Shown piece by piece: positions 9,370-20,043 of a stretch of DNA of 64,000 bases; position 1 is the first letter of the stretch, and each line of letters begins with the position of its first letter. The position numbers and the translations under genes are program-made. Source of the DNA: Phymorhynchus buccinoides (Eukaryota; Mollusca; Gastropoda; Neogastropoda; Raphitomidae); the NCBI GenBank assembly GCA_017654935.2, contig CM065691.1, positions 33,311,644 to 33,375,643 on the forward strand, written 5' to 3'. The notes under the pieces were generated by a model that had not been told where the DNA came from, searched no databases, and was given only the letters and a program-made list of their open reading frames with translations.

Positions 9370-10630
9370 GAGAAGACTGGGAAGGGGGGCCTCAAGGCCT
9401 TGAACTGGGGAGGAGGCCTAGAGGAGTATCTCACACTCTTAGAGCGGGACGCGACGTACCCAGCTCTAAAGGGCTTCTTGAAGCCAAAACGAGGGCGAGA
9501 GGCCTGTTGCGGACGAAATGGTTGGGCACGGGGCTGGTTCAACAGGGCCCGATAGATAGCCTTCTGGCTATCAGCTGACTTCCTCTTTGAAGAGGACTCG
9601 AGAACTGGGGCAACCGATTCTTCCCCGAACAAGCCCGACTCCGGAAGGGGAAGAGAGCGCAAAACGCTCCTTTTCCCTGGACGAAAGAGACCTGTTCTGC
9701 GCCAGAAAAGAATCCCGGGCCAAGGCACAGGTTTGAACCTTCAAACCAGCCGTGACATCAGAGAGGCTCTGTAGCACATTGCCCAAAAGGGCTAGAGAGA
9801 CTCCAACGGAAGCTTCATCCACCTGATCAAAGAACTGAAAAACCGCCGGTGAATCAGAGGCTGATTTGCCTAGAGACTCCGCCAAGGTTTGCACGAGAGA
9901 GGTGGCCATGCCACAAGCCCTGAGAGAACCAGACAGAGATTCCTCGAGAGACTTGAAGGCCGAAGGCTTGAACGTGACGGGAGGAACAGCAGCAGGACCC
10001 CAAGGACTCCACCTCCTCAGCAGAAGGTTTGGAGACGGAGGGGAAGGGCAGGTATTCCGTCGGTAGGGGGACGAAAGGTCTGAATCTAGGTACCAAAAAG
10101 GAACCGAACTGAGACGAGGCCGGCTGAGAACGCCCCAGATTAGCCTCAGCAATCTGTTTCAACGAAAGGACCTTGCCGGTCCTCAACGTGAACTCCGCTT
10201 TAACCACCAAATCCTCCGGGAAGGAGGGGGCTTGGAGAGTCAAAGAGCTCTTGGCCTGCAGAAGAGAGCCAACCGCGTGATCAGTGGCGGACTCCTGATG
10301 GGAGGAACGCACAGGTACCACGTAAGGGCACGATCGAGACAAAATCTTGAGAAGATTCTGAACCGAGGACTCAGTGTGAGAGTGAGGGACCTCCGACTGA
10401 GGGTCCAGTTCCATGTCTGACTCATAGTCGGACTGAAACTCAGAGAATTCCCTGGAGGGGTCTGGCCGTTGAAGCTTCTGATAAGGGCGGCCCAAAGAGT
10501 CAAACACCACCGGAGGGCCATGCCTGGAAGAGGGCTCTGCCGGTAGGGAGTGAGAGGATCTCTGAACACCGGCCGGAACCGGGAGAACGTGGCGTCCTCC
10601 GTGCGAGCGGGACATTCCCGGTTGACCCAA
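9282..10630 (-). pseudogene. Element A gag-like region, frameshifted
   Basis: Three overlapping open segments in different frames (10630-9854, 10152-9571 and 9728-9282) read together as one gag-like protein. The core is SLVQTLAESLGKSASDSP then AVFQFFDQVDEAS, followed by a basic, Pro/Gln/Arg-rich tail (LNQPRAQPFRPQQASRPRF). The switches fall near 10005 and 9650. Element B contains two decayed copies of the same core, which confirms it as a real family-specific protein. DIRS gag proteins are poorly conserved and have no universal motif, so the assignment rests on position and on this internal homology. Confidence 0.7.
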
Positions 10631-12087
10631 ACCGGAGGAACGAACCGGAAATTCATCATCGGAATTTTCCGGTTCTAGGCGAACCCTTTCCCGGTATGTC
10701 CGCGTTGGCCAAGCAACCGGGAGACAACCGGATGATTACCGGGTAAACACCGGGAGAACCGGAGGAAACGGTCTCGCAACCGGGAGAAGCAAATAACCGG
10801 TTGCGGTGGGAATGCCAAGAGGCTCCAACCGTGCCATCCCCCGGTATGTCCGCGTTGGCCAAGCAACCGGGAGACAACCGGGAGAAACCGGATGAATACC
10901 GGGTGAAACCGGGTAAGCACCGGGAGAACCGGAGGAAACCGTCTCACAACCGTGAGAAGCGAATTTCCGGTTGCGGTGGGACTGCCAAGAGGCCCCAACC
11001 GCGCCAGTGCCAGGATCACTGGAGAGCCATCCCCCGGGAGGGGGGTATGGACTCTTATCGGTATCGAAGGTGCCCCGCACCGACCGATTTGACTGTCCTG
11101 GTAACCTCTCCCTCGAACTGAGTGGAGGATTTGAGCCCGGACTCAGGAAAGGGAACAGGCCGTTCCCGATCCTGGAGGTACCTCCCAGGTACCACCGGAT
11201 GATTGCCTGACAGACTGGCCAGTCTGGTGACAGAGGAGTCACCTCTGTCACTAGGCAAGCTCCCCGGAGGGGAGCCTCTCTGTTCCGTAAACATCAAGCC
11301 CACAGGACGGAAACCAGAGGTGGAAAGGGATTTCCTATCCCTGTTGAGGTCGACGCTGGCCTTAGCGGACAAGGGCCTCCTGGAGGCAAGCCTGTGAACA
11401 GAAGAAGGAGAGAGGGTTGCGCCAGTGACAGTCTCACGAGAAGAGACAACTGGCGGCACCCTCTCTGGCCTAAACATAGAACCGAAATAGGAGGAAGATT
11501 CTGTCGATGCGAAAGGGAGAACCCTGAAACCCGAAGAGTCCAAGTGACGAAAGAAAGACAGCGTAGTACAAAGCCTGCGAGTCCAACGGAAAAGGAGAAG
11601 GAGCAGAAACCTCCGAAGGGAGAGAAACTGGAATGGGCTCCGAAACCGGTTAGGCCGGTGTAACCGAAACGGACTGTGACTGGACGAGACGTAGGATTTG
11701 TGAGAGGATTAGACGAAAACTTCTTGAGAAGATTAAGAGAACCTGCCCAAAGGGTCCCTAGTGAGAGAAGAAGAGTCAACTGACTTGGAAAACAGAAAAA
11801 CAACCGAAGCAGAAACTGCTTTCCCCGAAGTGGAAACCGAGGGGTGCAAGAAGCCATAATGGCTGACGCCACCCCGAAAACGAACAACAGAGTGAACGAA
11901 ATAATTTTTCAACTAAAACGAACACCAAGAAATGACAATGAAATAATATCGATAGGATGACTAACAGCCTTCCCAAGAAACTGAATAGAACAAAGCTATG
12001 CACGGAACGAACCCACCAGATAGACAAGAGTCAGAAAAGGCGGAGCAGGGTAGGCCCAGGTGTGGTTGAAAGGCTGGAAAATTTAAG
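10631..12087 (-). pseudogene. Element A 5' gag/leader region with CCGG-rich repeats
   Basis: A Ser/Pro/Arg-coding, GC-rich stretch upstream of the gag core, open only in short frames with stops, probably the decayed N-terminal part of gag. It includes a tandem duplication of about 150 bp (about 10692-10842 and 10843-10990) sharing CGGTATGTCCGCGTTGGCC and GAGAACCGGAGGAAAC, studded with CCGG and ACCGGG. A SLTRDPLGRFS segment near 11760 resembles PRDEAGRFSS near the start of element B's N-terminal frame. No function can be given. Confidence 0.45.
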
Positions 12088-12260
12088 AATGACATATCCG
12101 GTGCCCCAAGGGTGCGCGTCATACCCGGAAGTAAGGGGAGTCACTCCCGCTACTCCCTGCGGTATGGGTGCAGTCCCTTGGGGCCACTTTCGTTTTAGCT
12201 ATGTGCTAGGGTAAGGTTCCAGGTTGTTTTAGGCTAATGCAGTTGTTTTGAGTGTTGGTA
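12088..12260. repeat. Element A inverted terminal repeat, high-coordinate side
   Basis: Reverse complement of 6008-6180. This is the 5' side of the minus-strand element, and transcription would be expected to begin in or near it. The outermost 42 bases (12239-12280) are mirrored in the internal complementary region. Confidence 0.9.
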
Positions 12261-12323
12261 TAGTATGATTAAATTAGATTGGTGGATTTTTATTAATCCC
12301 TACTATCTATTTAACTAAATACT

Positions 12324-12496
12324 TACCAACACCTGAAACAACTGCATTAGCGTTAAGCGACCTGGAGCTATACCATAGCAAAGAGAAAAACGAAAGTAGG
12401 CCTGGCCTTGACCCCTAGCCGGATGGGGGCGGGAGTGATCCCCCCTTACCGGTCTAGCTGTGGCTAGGCCAATGAGCGCCTACTTCCGCCATTACA
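12324..12496. repeat. Element B inverted terminal repeat, low side
   Basis: Reverse complement of 18204-18378, with shared blocks such as CGACCTGGAGCTATACCATAG and CCGGTCTAGCTGTGGCTAGG in inverted form. Confidence 0.88.
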
Positions 12497-12553
12497 AAAT
12501 TTTACAGGAAGCATCTTATAGTGAGGGAGGATACAAGGGAGGGTACCTCGTTT

Positions 12554-12654
12554 GTTTCAGGTGTTGGTAAGTATTTAGTTAAATAGATAGTAGGGATTAA
12601 TAAAAATCCACCAATCTACTTTAACCATACTGTACCAACACCTGAAACAACTGC
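12554..12654. repeat. Element B internal complementary region
   Basis: 12554-12612 is the exact reverse complement of the low end (12281-12339). 12613-12654 is the exact reverse complement of the high end (18357-18398). This is the same design as in element A, and complementarity is intact despite decay of the genes. Confidence 0.9.
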
Positions 12655-12946
12655 AGATTACCAAAGCGGAGGAGGGTAGATGCTTCAGTAACCCAACCCA
12701 CCGCGTGAGAGCGAGACCTGGGCGCTTTTTTCCCTTGGGGGGTTAAAAAAGTGGTAATTCCCACTAGTCCCCTTCAAAAAAGCCCTGAGCCCTGAGTCCC
12801 CCTTTTAACTCCTTTAGCCTAAATGCGGCTTAGAAAGGGGAGGTAAAAGGCCTGCTCCAAATATTGCCCCAAAACATCATTGCAATGATATACCCACTAA
12901 AGTACGATAGGGGGAGTCGTTGGGAGCTTGCCTCCGTACTTACAGT

Positions 12947-13900
12947 TTAGACGGAGACGGCGGTCTGGGCGACAACTATCTTCCTGATAGTGAAGGAGTC
13001 GTCGTCATGTTTCGTGGCCACGTACCTCAGGTAGAAGTTGGGGAACGTGTTGACCGACTTCCAGAAGGCGGCTGACACGATATTCACCAAGGGAACCCCC
13101 TTAACGAGAGCGAGCGAGGCGCTGATTGCGCGCAGCTCGTGAACCCTGATAAAGCCGGATGGCAGGCTAACGAGAGACTGAGAGTAGGCTAGCTTCACAC
13201 AGTCTAACAACCATGTTGCTACCGTGTTCTTAGAAAACGTCTTTAGCGTACTTAGGGTAATAGAAAGAAACAATCTTCTTCTAGAGCCCCTAAAACCTTT
13301 GGTTCTAGACAGGTAGGATCTGAGCGCGCGGACCGGACAGAGAAAAACGGTCCGCGTCGTCCGGGCAGAGAATTGTCCGCAAACTGGAGATAGAGAGCAG
13401 AGGAGACTCGACATCGCCGGGCTGATTCTTGGCCCTGAACTCGGGCAAAAAGTAAAGCGAAACGGACGAGAAATCCTCAGCGAACTCGACGTCCCTGGAG
13501 AGCCCGCTAAGGGAGTGGAGGCAACTGACCCGTCTGGCCGATGCGAGAGCAATCAAGAACACCGTCTTGAAAGTGAGGAAAGCGAGAGGTTCACAGCGAT
13601 CCCTTAGATAATTCTAAACAAGAAACACGTCCCATTGCGGGACCCGGACAGTCCTCGCCGGGGCCCGCAAACGCACTGCGTCCAAAATGTGGGACACCCG
13701 CGGAGCGGAGAGCTCAGAGGTTCGATCAAAACCTAAGGCTAACGAACTGGTGTTAATCAGAGCAGCCTTGTAGTCAGAAAGGGTCTGAACAGAGAGGCCC
13801 TAAGTCCTGTGCAAGTGGGACAGGAACTCCACCAACTGGACTGTGGTAGGGTGCAGCGCGTGAAATTCCGACGTGGACGGAACATGGCTGACTAAAAAAG
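12947..13900 (-). pseudogene. Element B tyrosine recombinase remnant
   Basis: Homologous to A's recombinase. It shows ASARRVSCLHSL (first catalytic Arg region), IRVHELRAISASLA (HxxR) and AFWKSVNTFPNFYLRY (W...Y). There is a frameshift near 13350 and an in-frame stop near 13612 in the N-terminal half. The region above about 13900 shows no recognisable recombinase sequence. It can serve as the reference frame for spotting the single-base shift in element A. Confidence 0.8.
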
Positions 13901-14299
13901 CAGCCAGGAGATGACAAACCCCGCATGGAGTCACCTAGAGCAGCCAAGGCAGAAACAAAACGGATGAGTGGCCGGACCGGGCCACCACACGCTGCTACGC
14001 CCTTTCGAACCGGAAAAATATCGATCGAAGTGGCGAGACTGAGTCAAAAACAAAATGGCCCACATCTGGACAAGACTTGTTCAGAATGTCGGGCGAGCAA
14101 AGGACAGATGACGGGATAGAGACAGCTAGTACTAAATGATTAAGATGAGAATCCGCAAAACAGCAGATTCAACCTCTAAACTAGCAAACTGAGAAGCCAC
14201 GGAACGAATGTGCAACTGCACTTCGAAACCAACTCTACATGCTAAGTAAGACCGTAGGGAGACAAAATAAAAACTACCTCTGACATAGGGACAGACCGA

Positions 14300-15250
14300 A
14301 ACAGCAACATAGTTGCTATTGCATGACGTCAAATCAAACCAGATGACGCGGAAATGTCCCCACTGAAAAGGAAAAATGTAGACAAAAGCGGAACAGTGTG
14401 CAAACGTGACGTAAACACACCTCGACTTAACCCATTTCAACGGCACTGACTCAAAATGGGGGTGGGGGGCCAGTCGAACACCCAGTCGAACAACTTAAGT
14501 TGAAAATTGACGTTTAGTGATCGGACAGCTGTGCATGGAAGATCATGTTAGACGGACAGATGAGTCCGATCGGGACGGAACCAGACCGACAAGGAAGGCT
14601 GGAACGAGTGAACGAGTCCACTGGAAGAACAACTCATGGTTGTAATCAGAGGAAACGAGTGTCTGAAACAGAGCAAGTAAAAACCATGCCTGCCAGAACA
14701 GACATCATTCGAAAGAACGGCGAAGCCGGGGCCGTTCAGGAAGGCAACAAGGGTACGGTTGAACAACCCTCGGTTGCAACCGTGAAGGAAGGAGCGCACG
14801 CTCCGACTTCTCTCTGCAAGGGCCTTAGTATACCTTGGCAGGAAGGAGCTCCGAAACTGACTCCATCAGACTAAGAAGTCTGAGGAGACGGAAAAGTGTG
14901 ACCGACTTCGTACTGAGAGGACGGACACCAACAGAGAAAACGAGGACAGTGTCCTCCGAGGCTGAGACTGTGAATCCGACCGTGTCGAACCCCATCTCCA
15001 GGCAGTCTTTAAGTGCCCCAAAAAGAGTCTCTGGCCAGAAGAATCACCAAGAGAAGCTAGAGCCACTCCAAAGGTTGGTTCAATCACGGACTCAAAGAGC
15101 CTGAAAACCGCAAGAGAGGTCGTTGGAGAGGTTTTGCTCAAAGTACAGCAATGAACCGAATCAACAACGTCACAAAAGCACAGCCCTTGAGGGCTTTGGA
15201 CAAAGATGCTTGCAACTCTTGTCATAATGGAGTTTCTCCACTACAGCCTT
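14300..15250 (-). pseudogene. Element B gag-like remnant, proximal copy
   Basis: The segment SLAVFRLFESVIEPTFGVAL matches A's gag core (SPAVFQFFDQVDEASVGVSL). Frames are broken throughout. At DNA level it is a diverged tandem copy of about 15260-16210, sharing GACTCAAAGAGCCTGAAAACC and GCCTTAGAAGGCT. Boundaries are approximate. Confidence 0.6.
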
Positions 15251-15259
15251 AGAAGGCTT

Positions 15260-16210
15260 GGAGAAAGAGGGAAACGGGAGGTAGTCCATGGACACCTAGC
15301 ACCGACTTGAACGGCCGAACAACAAAAAAGCCCACGGGAACTGAATCTTCCTTGGGCCAGGTAGACCTGCCCAAAGAGAAACGGTTAGTTACTGCGAGAA
15401 GCGTAACAGAGTATCCAAGTGACGTCAGGATAACCGTGGAAAAAACCAATTGAACGGTACTAACTTAGAAAGAACGGTAGAGGATTGAGGGACAAAAAAT
15501 AACCGTTTCAACGGCCATGACTTGTAAAGAGTAACCCAAGTCCAAAAAACAAGGCCTGACAGGATGGGCCGAAAAGGAGGACCGGTTGAATGAGAAATCA
15601 GGTTGAACAACTGTTGTTGTAACCAGAAAGGCATGAAACTGAAGAGAGCAAGAAAAACCATGCTCGTCAGAATCGAAGAAACGGACCATCAGGAGCCGTT
15701 GCAACAGCCATGAATGAAACAAAGAAAAACGATGGATCATTCCCAAAAGCCACCGTGCCAAACGGAAGGTCAGAATCACCATGAGGTTCTTGAAGAACCG
15801 GAACGGAACCCGACGGTCCGTTGCCCAACCCGGTAAAATGGATCGGAGAAAGCGATCGATCAGAAGCACAAGAGCTCGAGATCAGCAGATCGAAGTAGAT
15901 CTAACCAGATGATTAGAGGGTACAAGAGAACTCTTCTTGTGAGAAAACCCCTGAAGAGCCCAACGATGAACCAAAAACCGAAGAAAACGGCCGGTTCATT
16001 CACGGACTCAAAGAGCCTGAAAACCACAGGAGAATTCGTAGGAGAAAAAAGTTTCCCCAAATTCTCTGCGATGGGCCGAACCAACGAAGCCGCAGCCAGC
16101 CCTTGAGGGCTTAGACAAAGATTCCTCCAACTGCTTGAAGTTGGAAGACTTAATCTTGGTCGGGGCAAGATTCCTGTCGCAAAGGAGCTTCTCTGCTTCG
16201 GCCTTAGAAG
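15260..16210 (-). pseudogene. Element B gag-like remnant, distal copy
   Basis: Second diverged copy of the gag core: SLVRPIAENLGK, then NSPVVFRLFESVNEPA, close to A's SLVQTLAESLGK. It lies about 0.93 kb from the proximal copy, so the element has duplicated its gag segment internally. It is not open over its length. Confidence 0.6.
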
Positions 16211-16379
16211 GCTAAAGCGAAACGGTTAGCTTCTGCCATCTTCCCGGCACAAAGGAAAGCCTTGCTTTCCGATTGGAGTGGTCCAGAAGCTTAGGAGCTT
16301 GCAAGAACCAGAGCTCCTTTTCCTGGTGAGTGGCCGGACCGGGCCAAAACACGCTGCTACGCCCTTGCCTGGATGGAGA

Positions 16380-17340
16380 CGGACTTAGCTAAGTCCACGT
16401 CGGAAGGCCCGGGTCCAAAGGAGGACGCTGGGAGGGAGGCCCGAGTGCGCGGCAGAGGCAGAGGCCTCCTGCCGAGAGAGGCCCAACCTGCCCGAGGCCT
16501 GGAGTACCGGGGAGCCCGCGGCCTCCGAACATGGCCCCGAGGCCTCCCATCGAGGGAGGCCCGGTGAGGGAGGACCAAGGTAGCCGGAGAGGCCTAGGCC
16601 CGGGGAGGCCGCGGCCTCCCAGGCCGAGGTCTCCGAGCACGGCCCCCGAGGCCTCCCACCGAGGGAGGCCTGGGTCCGAAGGAGGCCTGAGGAAGCCGGA
16701 GAGGGCCCAGGCCCGGGGAGGCCGCGGCCTCCGAGCACGGCCCCCGAGGCCTCCCACCAAGGGAGGCCCGGGTCCGAAGGAGGCCCGGCGAGGGGGCCGG
16801 AGAGGCCTAGGACCGGGGAGGCCGCGGCCCCCAAGGCCTCCCACCGAGGGAGGCCCGGGTCCGCCGGGGGCCCGGTGAGGGAGTCCTGACGGAGCCGGAG
16901 AGGCCTAGGCCGGGAGGCCTCGTCGGTGGGGAGGCCTCATCCGTCCGTAGACGTGTCGACCGGCCTCCTGGCCGGGAAAACACTCAACCGATGTTACCCC
17001 CACTGGGGCGAACACCGGGAGACTCTCTTGGCCCAAGGCCCCAGGCCTGGGTGAAGGGCCAAGAGAGGTACCAACAACACCATCGGAGACTTTCCGACGG
17101 CGAAGTGGTGTTAGCCGGTAGGCCTCAGTGTCCCCGGGCCGTGGTGCCGGGCCTCCCGGCCGGAAATCCACTCAACCGGAGTCCCCACCGCTGGGGGGAG
17201 CACCAGGAGATCCTCTCGGACCGAGGCCCGCGGCCAGGGCAAAGCGGCCGAGAGGAGCACCAACCCCGCCTTCGGAGACTTTCCGACTGCGGGGCGGCGA
17301 TAGCCGGTAGGCCTCGGGCTCCCCGGCCGGGGAGGGGTCG
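16380..17340. repeat. Element B GC-rich repeat block
   Basis: 16380-16920 is an irregular tandem array of CCGAGGCCTCCCACCGAGG-type units with GAGGCCGCGGCCTCC palindromes. About 16965-17335 is a separate two-copy repeat of about 185 bp sharing GAGACTTTCCGAC and AGCCGGTAGGCCTC. GC content here far exceeds the rest of the window. All three minus-strand frames are partly open because of composition, so none is called. Confidence 0.75.
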
Positions 17341-18026
17341 AGAGGCCTACGGCCTTCCGGGCTCGAGTTTCCTTCGAGGTACCGGGATGTCTGATTGAGG
17401 CCCCAGTCGTGAGACCTCGACACATGGTCGGAAGGGGGCCTCCGTCGCCCTCTCTCCAACATAGGGTCGGCGAGGTGGAAACTAGGCGAGTCCCCGAGTG
17501 CAAACGTGCCACTCGGGGCTACAGACATGCGCGGCTGCGACTTATCCAACGAAGTTGAAGCTGAAGGCGTGGAAGACCGGGTCGAAGTGGTGGCCGTGGT
17601 AGAAAGAGGCCTCCTGTCTAAACACAAAGGCACGGAAGAACCAACGGACGAAATTGGCCGAGAGGCCTTATGTTGATGAGAAGGGGAAGCCCGACGAGTC
17701 AAAACGATGAACGAAAGAGTCGAAGACAGAAGTCGAGACGGACGAAAAACCAACCGTGGAGGCCTTAGGAGGCCTAGACGGAGAAGAGTGAGAGCGCTTA
17801 GACTTAGACTAGAGTGCTTAGACTTCGATTTGTCAGAAACTGAACGGATAGATCTATCCGAGGATTCCTTAGAAGAAAAACGGCCTGCTTCATCCCTAGG
17901 AAGAGGAGAACGGACCAAGGGGTCAACTTGAACTTTGGGAGAAACATTCGAGTTTGAGCCTGAAGTGGCCATATCATGTGCGTGCGCGCGTGCACTGGAG
18001 CACAACGAGTGAGAGACTCGACACAA
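17172..18026 (-). CDS. Element B N-terminal gag-like frame
   Basis: An open frame of up to 284 codons just inside the element's 5' terminal repeat; a second ATG at codon 19 (MATSGSNSNVSPKVQV) may be the better start. The product is Ser/Thr/Arg/Pro-rich and disordered, with PRDEAGRFSSKESSDRS near its start, echoing element A's 5' region. The C-terminal part runs into the GC-rich repeat and is probably composition-driven. The position matches a DIRS gag N-terminus. Function is inferred from position only. Confidence 0.45.
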   Translation of the reverse strand: MCRVSHSLCSSARAHAHDMATSGSNSNVSPKVQVDPLVRSPLPRDEAGRFSSKESSDRSIRSVSDKSKSKHSSLSLSALTLLRLGLLRPPRLVFRPSRLLSSTLSFIVLTRRASPSHQHKASRPISSVGSSVPLCLDRRPLSTTATTSTRSSTPSASTSLDKSQPRMSVAPSGTFALGDSPSFHLADPMLERGRRRPPSDHVSRSHDWGLNQTSRYLEGNSSPEGRRPLDPSPAGEPEAYRLSPPRSRKVSEGGVGAPLGRFALAAGLGPRGSPGAPPSGGDSG

Positions 18027-18203
18027 AATTAATTATATCAAGTTCTAGAGAAGAGAGAACTATCAAAACTGAGCCAATCGAGACTCAGATACACCCTATG
18101 TTCGATGATAGGAGGAAAAGGAACAAACCCACCTAGTTTGAGTGTTAGATAATAAAAATGTCAAGAGTGCTGGTAGCCCAGGTCTGCCATAAACGCTGGA
18201 AAA

Positions 18204-18378
18204 TTGTAATGGCGGAAGTAGGCGCTCATTGGCCTAGCCACAGCTAGACCGGTAAGGGGGGATCACTCCCGCCCCACATCCGGCTAGGGGTCAAGGCCAG
18301 GCCTACTTTCGTTTTTCTCTTTGCTATGGTATAGCTCCAGGTCGCTTAACGCTAATGCAGTTGTTTCAGGTGTTGGTA
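18204..18378. repeat. Element B inverted terminal repeat, high side
   Basis: Partner of 12324-12496. The element's terminal 42 bases (18357-18398) end AGTAGATT and touch host sequence ACTTGATTACTG. Confidence 0.88.
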
Positions 18379-18472
18379 CAGTATGGTTAAAGTAGATTAC
18401 TTGATTACTGTATTTTTTTTAAAAGCCTCCAATGACTGGTAAAATTCCTTCACTATTTTTTTTTATATTGAA

Positions 18473-19995
18473 CATGAACACCACATTATTTTTCATGAGA
18501 ATTTAAAATTTCAAAATGTTTATACAAATAGAATGCACACATGCAAACACACACTTTCTTCACTGTTTTTCAAAGAACATGAACACAAACATACCACATT
18601 GTTTTCCATGAAAATTTAAAAGTGTTCATATTTTTCACACAAGCAGCATGCACACATGCAAACACACACTTTCTTCACTGTTTTTCAAAGAACATGAACA
18701 CAAACATACCACATTGTTTTCCATGAGAATTTAAAAGTGTTCATATTTTTCACACAAGCAGCATGCACACATGCAAACACACTTTCTTCACTGTTTTTCA
18801 AAGAACATGAACACAAACATACCAGACTGTTTTCCATGAGAATTTAAAAGTTCATATTTTTCACACAAGCAGCATGCACACATGCAAACACACTTTCTTC
18901 ACAGTTTTTCAAAGAACATGAACACAAACATACCACACTGTTTTCCATGAGAATTTAAAAGAGTTCATATTTTTCACACAAGCAGCATGCACACATGCAA
19001 ACACACTTTCTTCACTGTTTTTCAAAGAACATGAACACAAACATACCACTGTTTTCCATGAGAATTTAAAAGTGTTCATATTTTTCACACAAGCAGCATG
19101 CACACATGCAAACACACTTTCTTCACTGTTTTTCAAAGAACATGAACACAAACATACCACACTGTTTTCCATGAGAATTTAAAAGAGTTCATATTTTTCA
19201 CACAAGCAGCATGCACACATGCAAACACACTTTCTTCACTGTTTTTCAAAGAACATGAACACAAACATACCACTGTTTTCCATGAGAATTTAAAAGTGTT
19301 CATATTTTTCACACAAGCAGCATGCACACATGCAAACACACTTTCTTCACTGTTTTTCAAAGAACATGAACACAAACATACCAGTTTTCCATGAGAATTT
19401 AAAAGTGTTCATATTTTTCACACAAGCAGCATGCACACATGCAAACACACTTTCTTCACAGTTTTTCAAAGAACATGAACACAAACATACCACACTGTTT
19501 TCCATGAGAATTTAAAAGTGTTCATATTTTTCACACAAGCAGCATGCACACATGCAAACACACTTTCTTCACTGTTTTTCAAAGAACATGAACACAAACA
19601 TACCACATTGTTTTCCATGAGAATTTAAAAGTGTTCATATTTTTCACACAAGCAGCATGCACACATGCAAACACACTTTCTTCACAGTTTTTCAAAGAAC
19701 ATGAACACAAACATACCACACTGTTTTCCATGAGAATTTAAAAGTGTTCATATTTTTCACACAAGCAGCATGCACACATGCAAACACACTTTCTTCACTG
19801 TTTTTCAAAGAACATGAACACAAACATACCACACTGAGAATTTAAAAGTGTTCATATTTTTCACACAAGCAGCATGCACACATGCAAACACACTTTCTTC
19901 ACTGTTTTTCAAAGAACATGAACACAAACATACCACACTGAGAATTTAAAAGTGTTCATATTTTTCACACAAGCAGCATGCACAAATATAAACAC
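18473..19995. repeat. 113-bp minisatellite, copy 1
   Basis: About 13 units containing TTTTCCATGAGAATTTAAAA, CACAAGCAGCATGCACACAT and TTTTTCAAAGAACATGAACA. Units vary by small indels, including loss of the TGTTTTCCA block. Matches 47725-49300. Confidence 0.92.
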
Positions 19996-20043
19996 TTTCT
20001 TCACTGGTTTTTTTGGGGGGTGTAGAACATATACACAAACATA

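Larger units (their letters stand above)
5966..12280 (-). mobile_element. DIRS-like tyrosine-recombinase retrotransposon A
   Basis: A 6315-bp element read on the minus strand. It has inverted terminal repeats (6008-6180 and 12088-12260), an internal complementary region (6235-6333), and genes in the DIRS order: gag-like, reverse transcriptase/RNase H with a methyltransferase-like tail, then tyrosine recombinase. No integrase or LTR-type direct repeats are present. It ends in AGATT and abuts element B with no intervening base. The RT frame is open over 586 codons, but gag has at least two frameshifts and the recombinase one, so the copy is recent yet probably not autonomous as assembled. Confidence 0.9.
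12281..18398 (-). mobile_element. DIRS-like element B, lacking reverse transcriptase
   Basis: A 6118-bp element in the same orientation as A. It starts with the same GGTGGATTTTT-type end and finishes in AGATT. Inverted terminal repeats are at 12324-12496 and 18204-18378 and an internal complementary region at 12554-12654. It belongs to a related but distinct subfamily, since its ends differ from A at many positions. It keeps part of the recombinase (12947-13900), duplicated gag-like segments and a GC-rich repeat block, but no RT or RNase H motif is found. It looks non-autonomous and may depend on enzymes from an A-like element. Confidence 0.85.

Noticed and set aside
16357..16878. Several Gly/Pro/Arg-rich frames on both strands
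   Set aside because: They arise from the GC-rich repeat of element B; all frames are open by composition.
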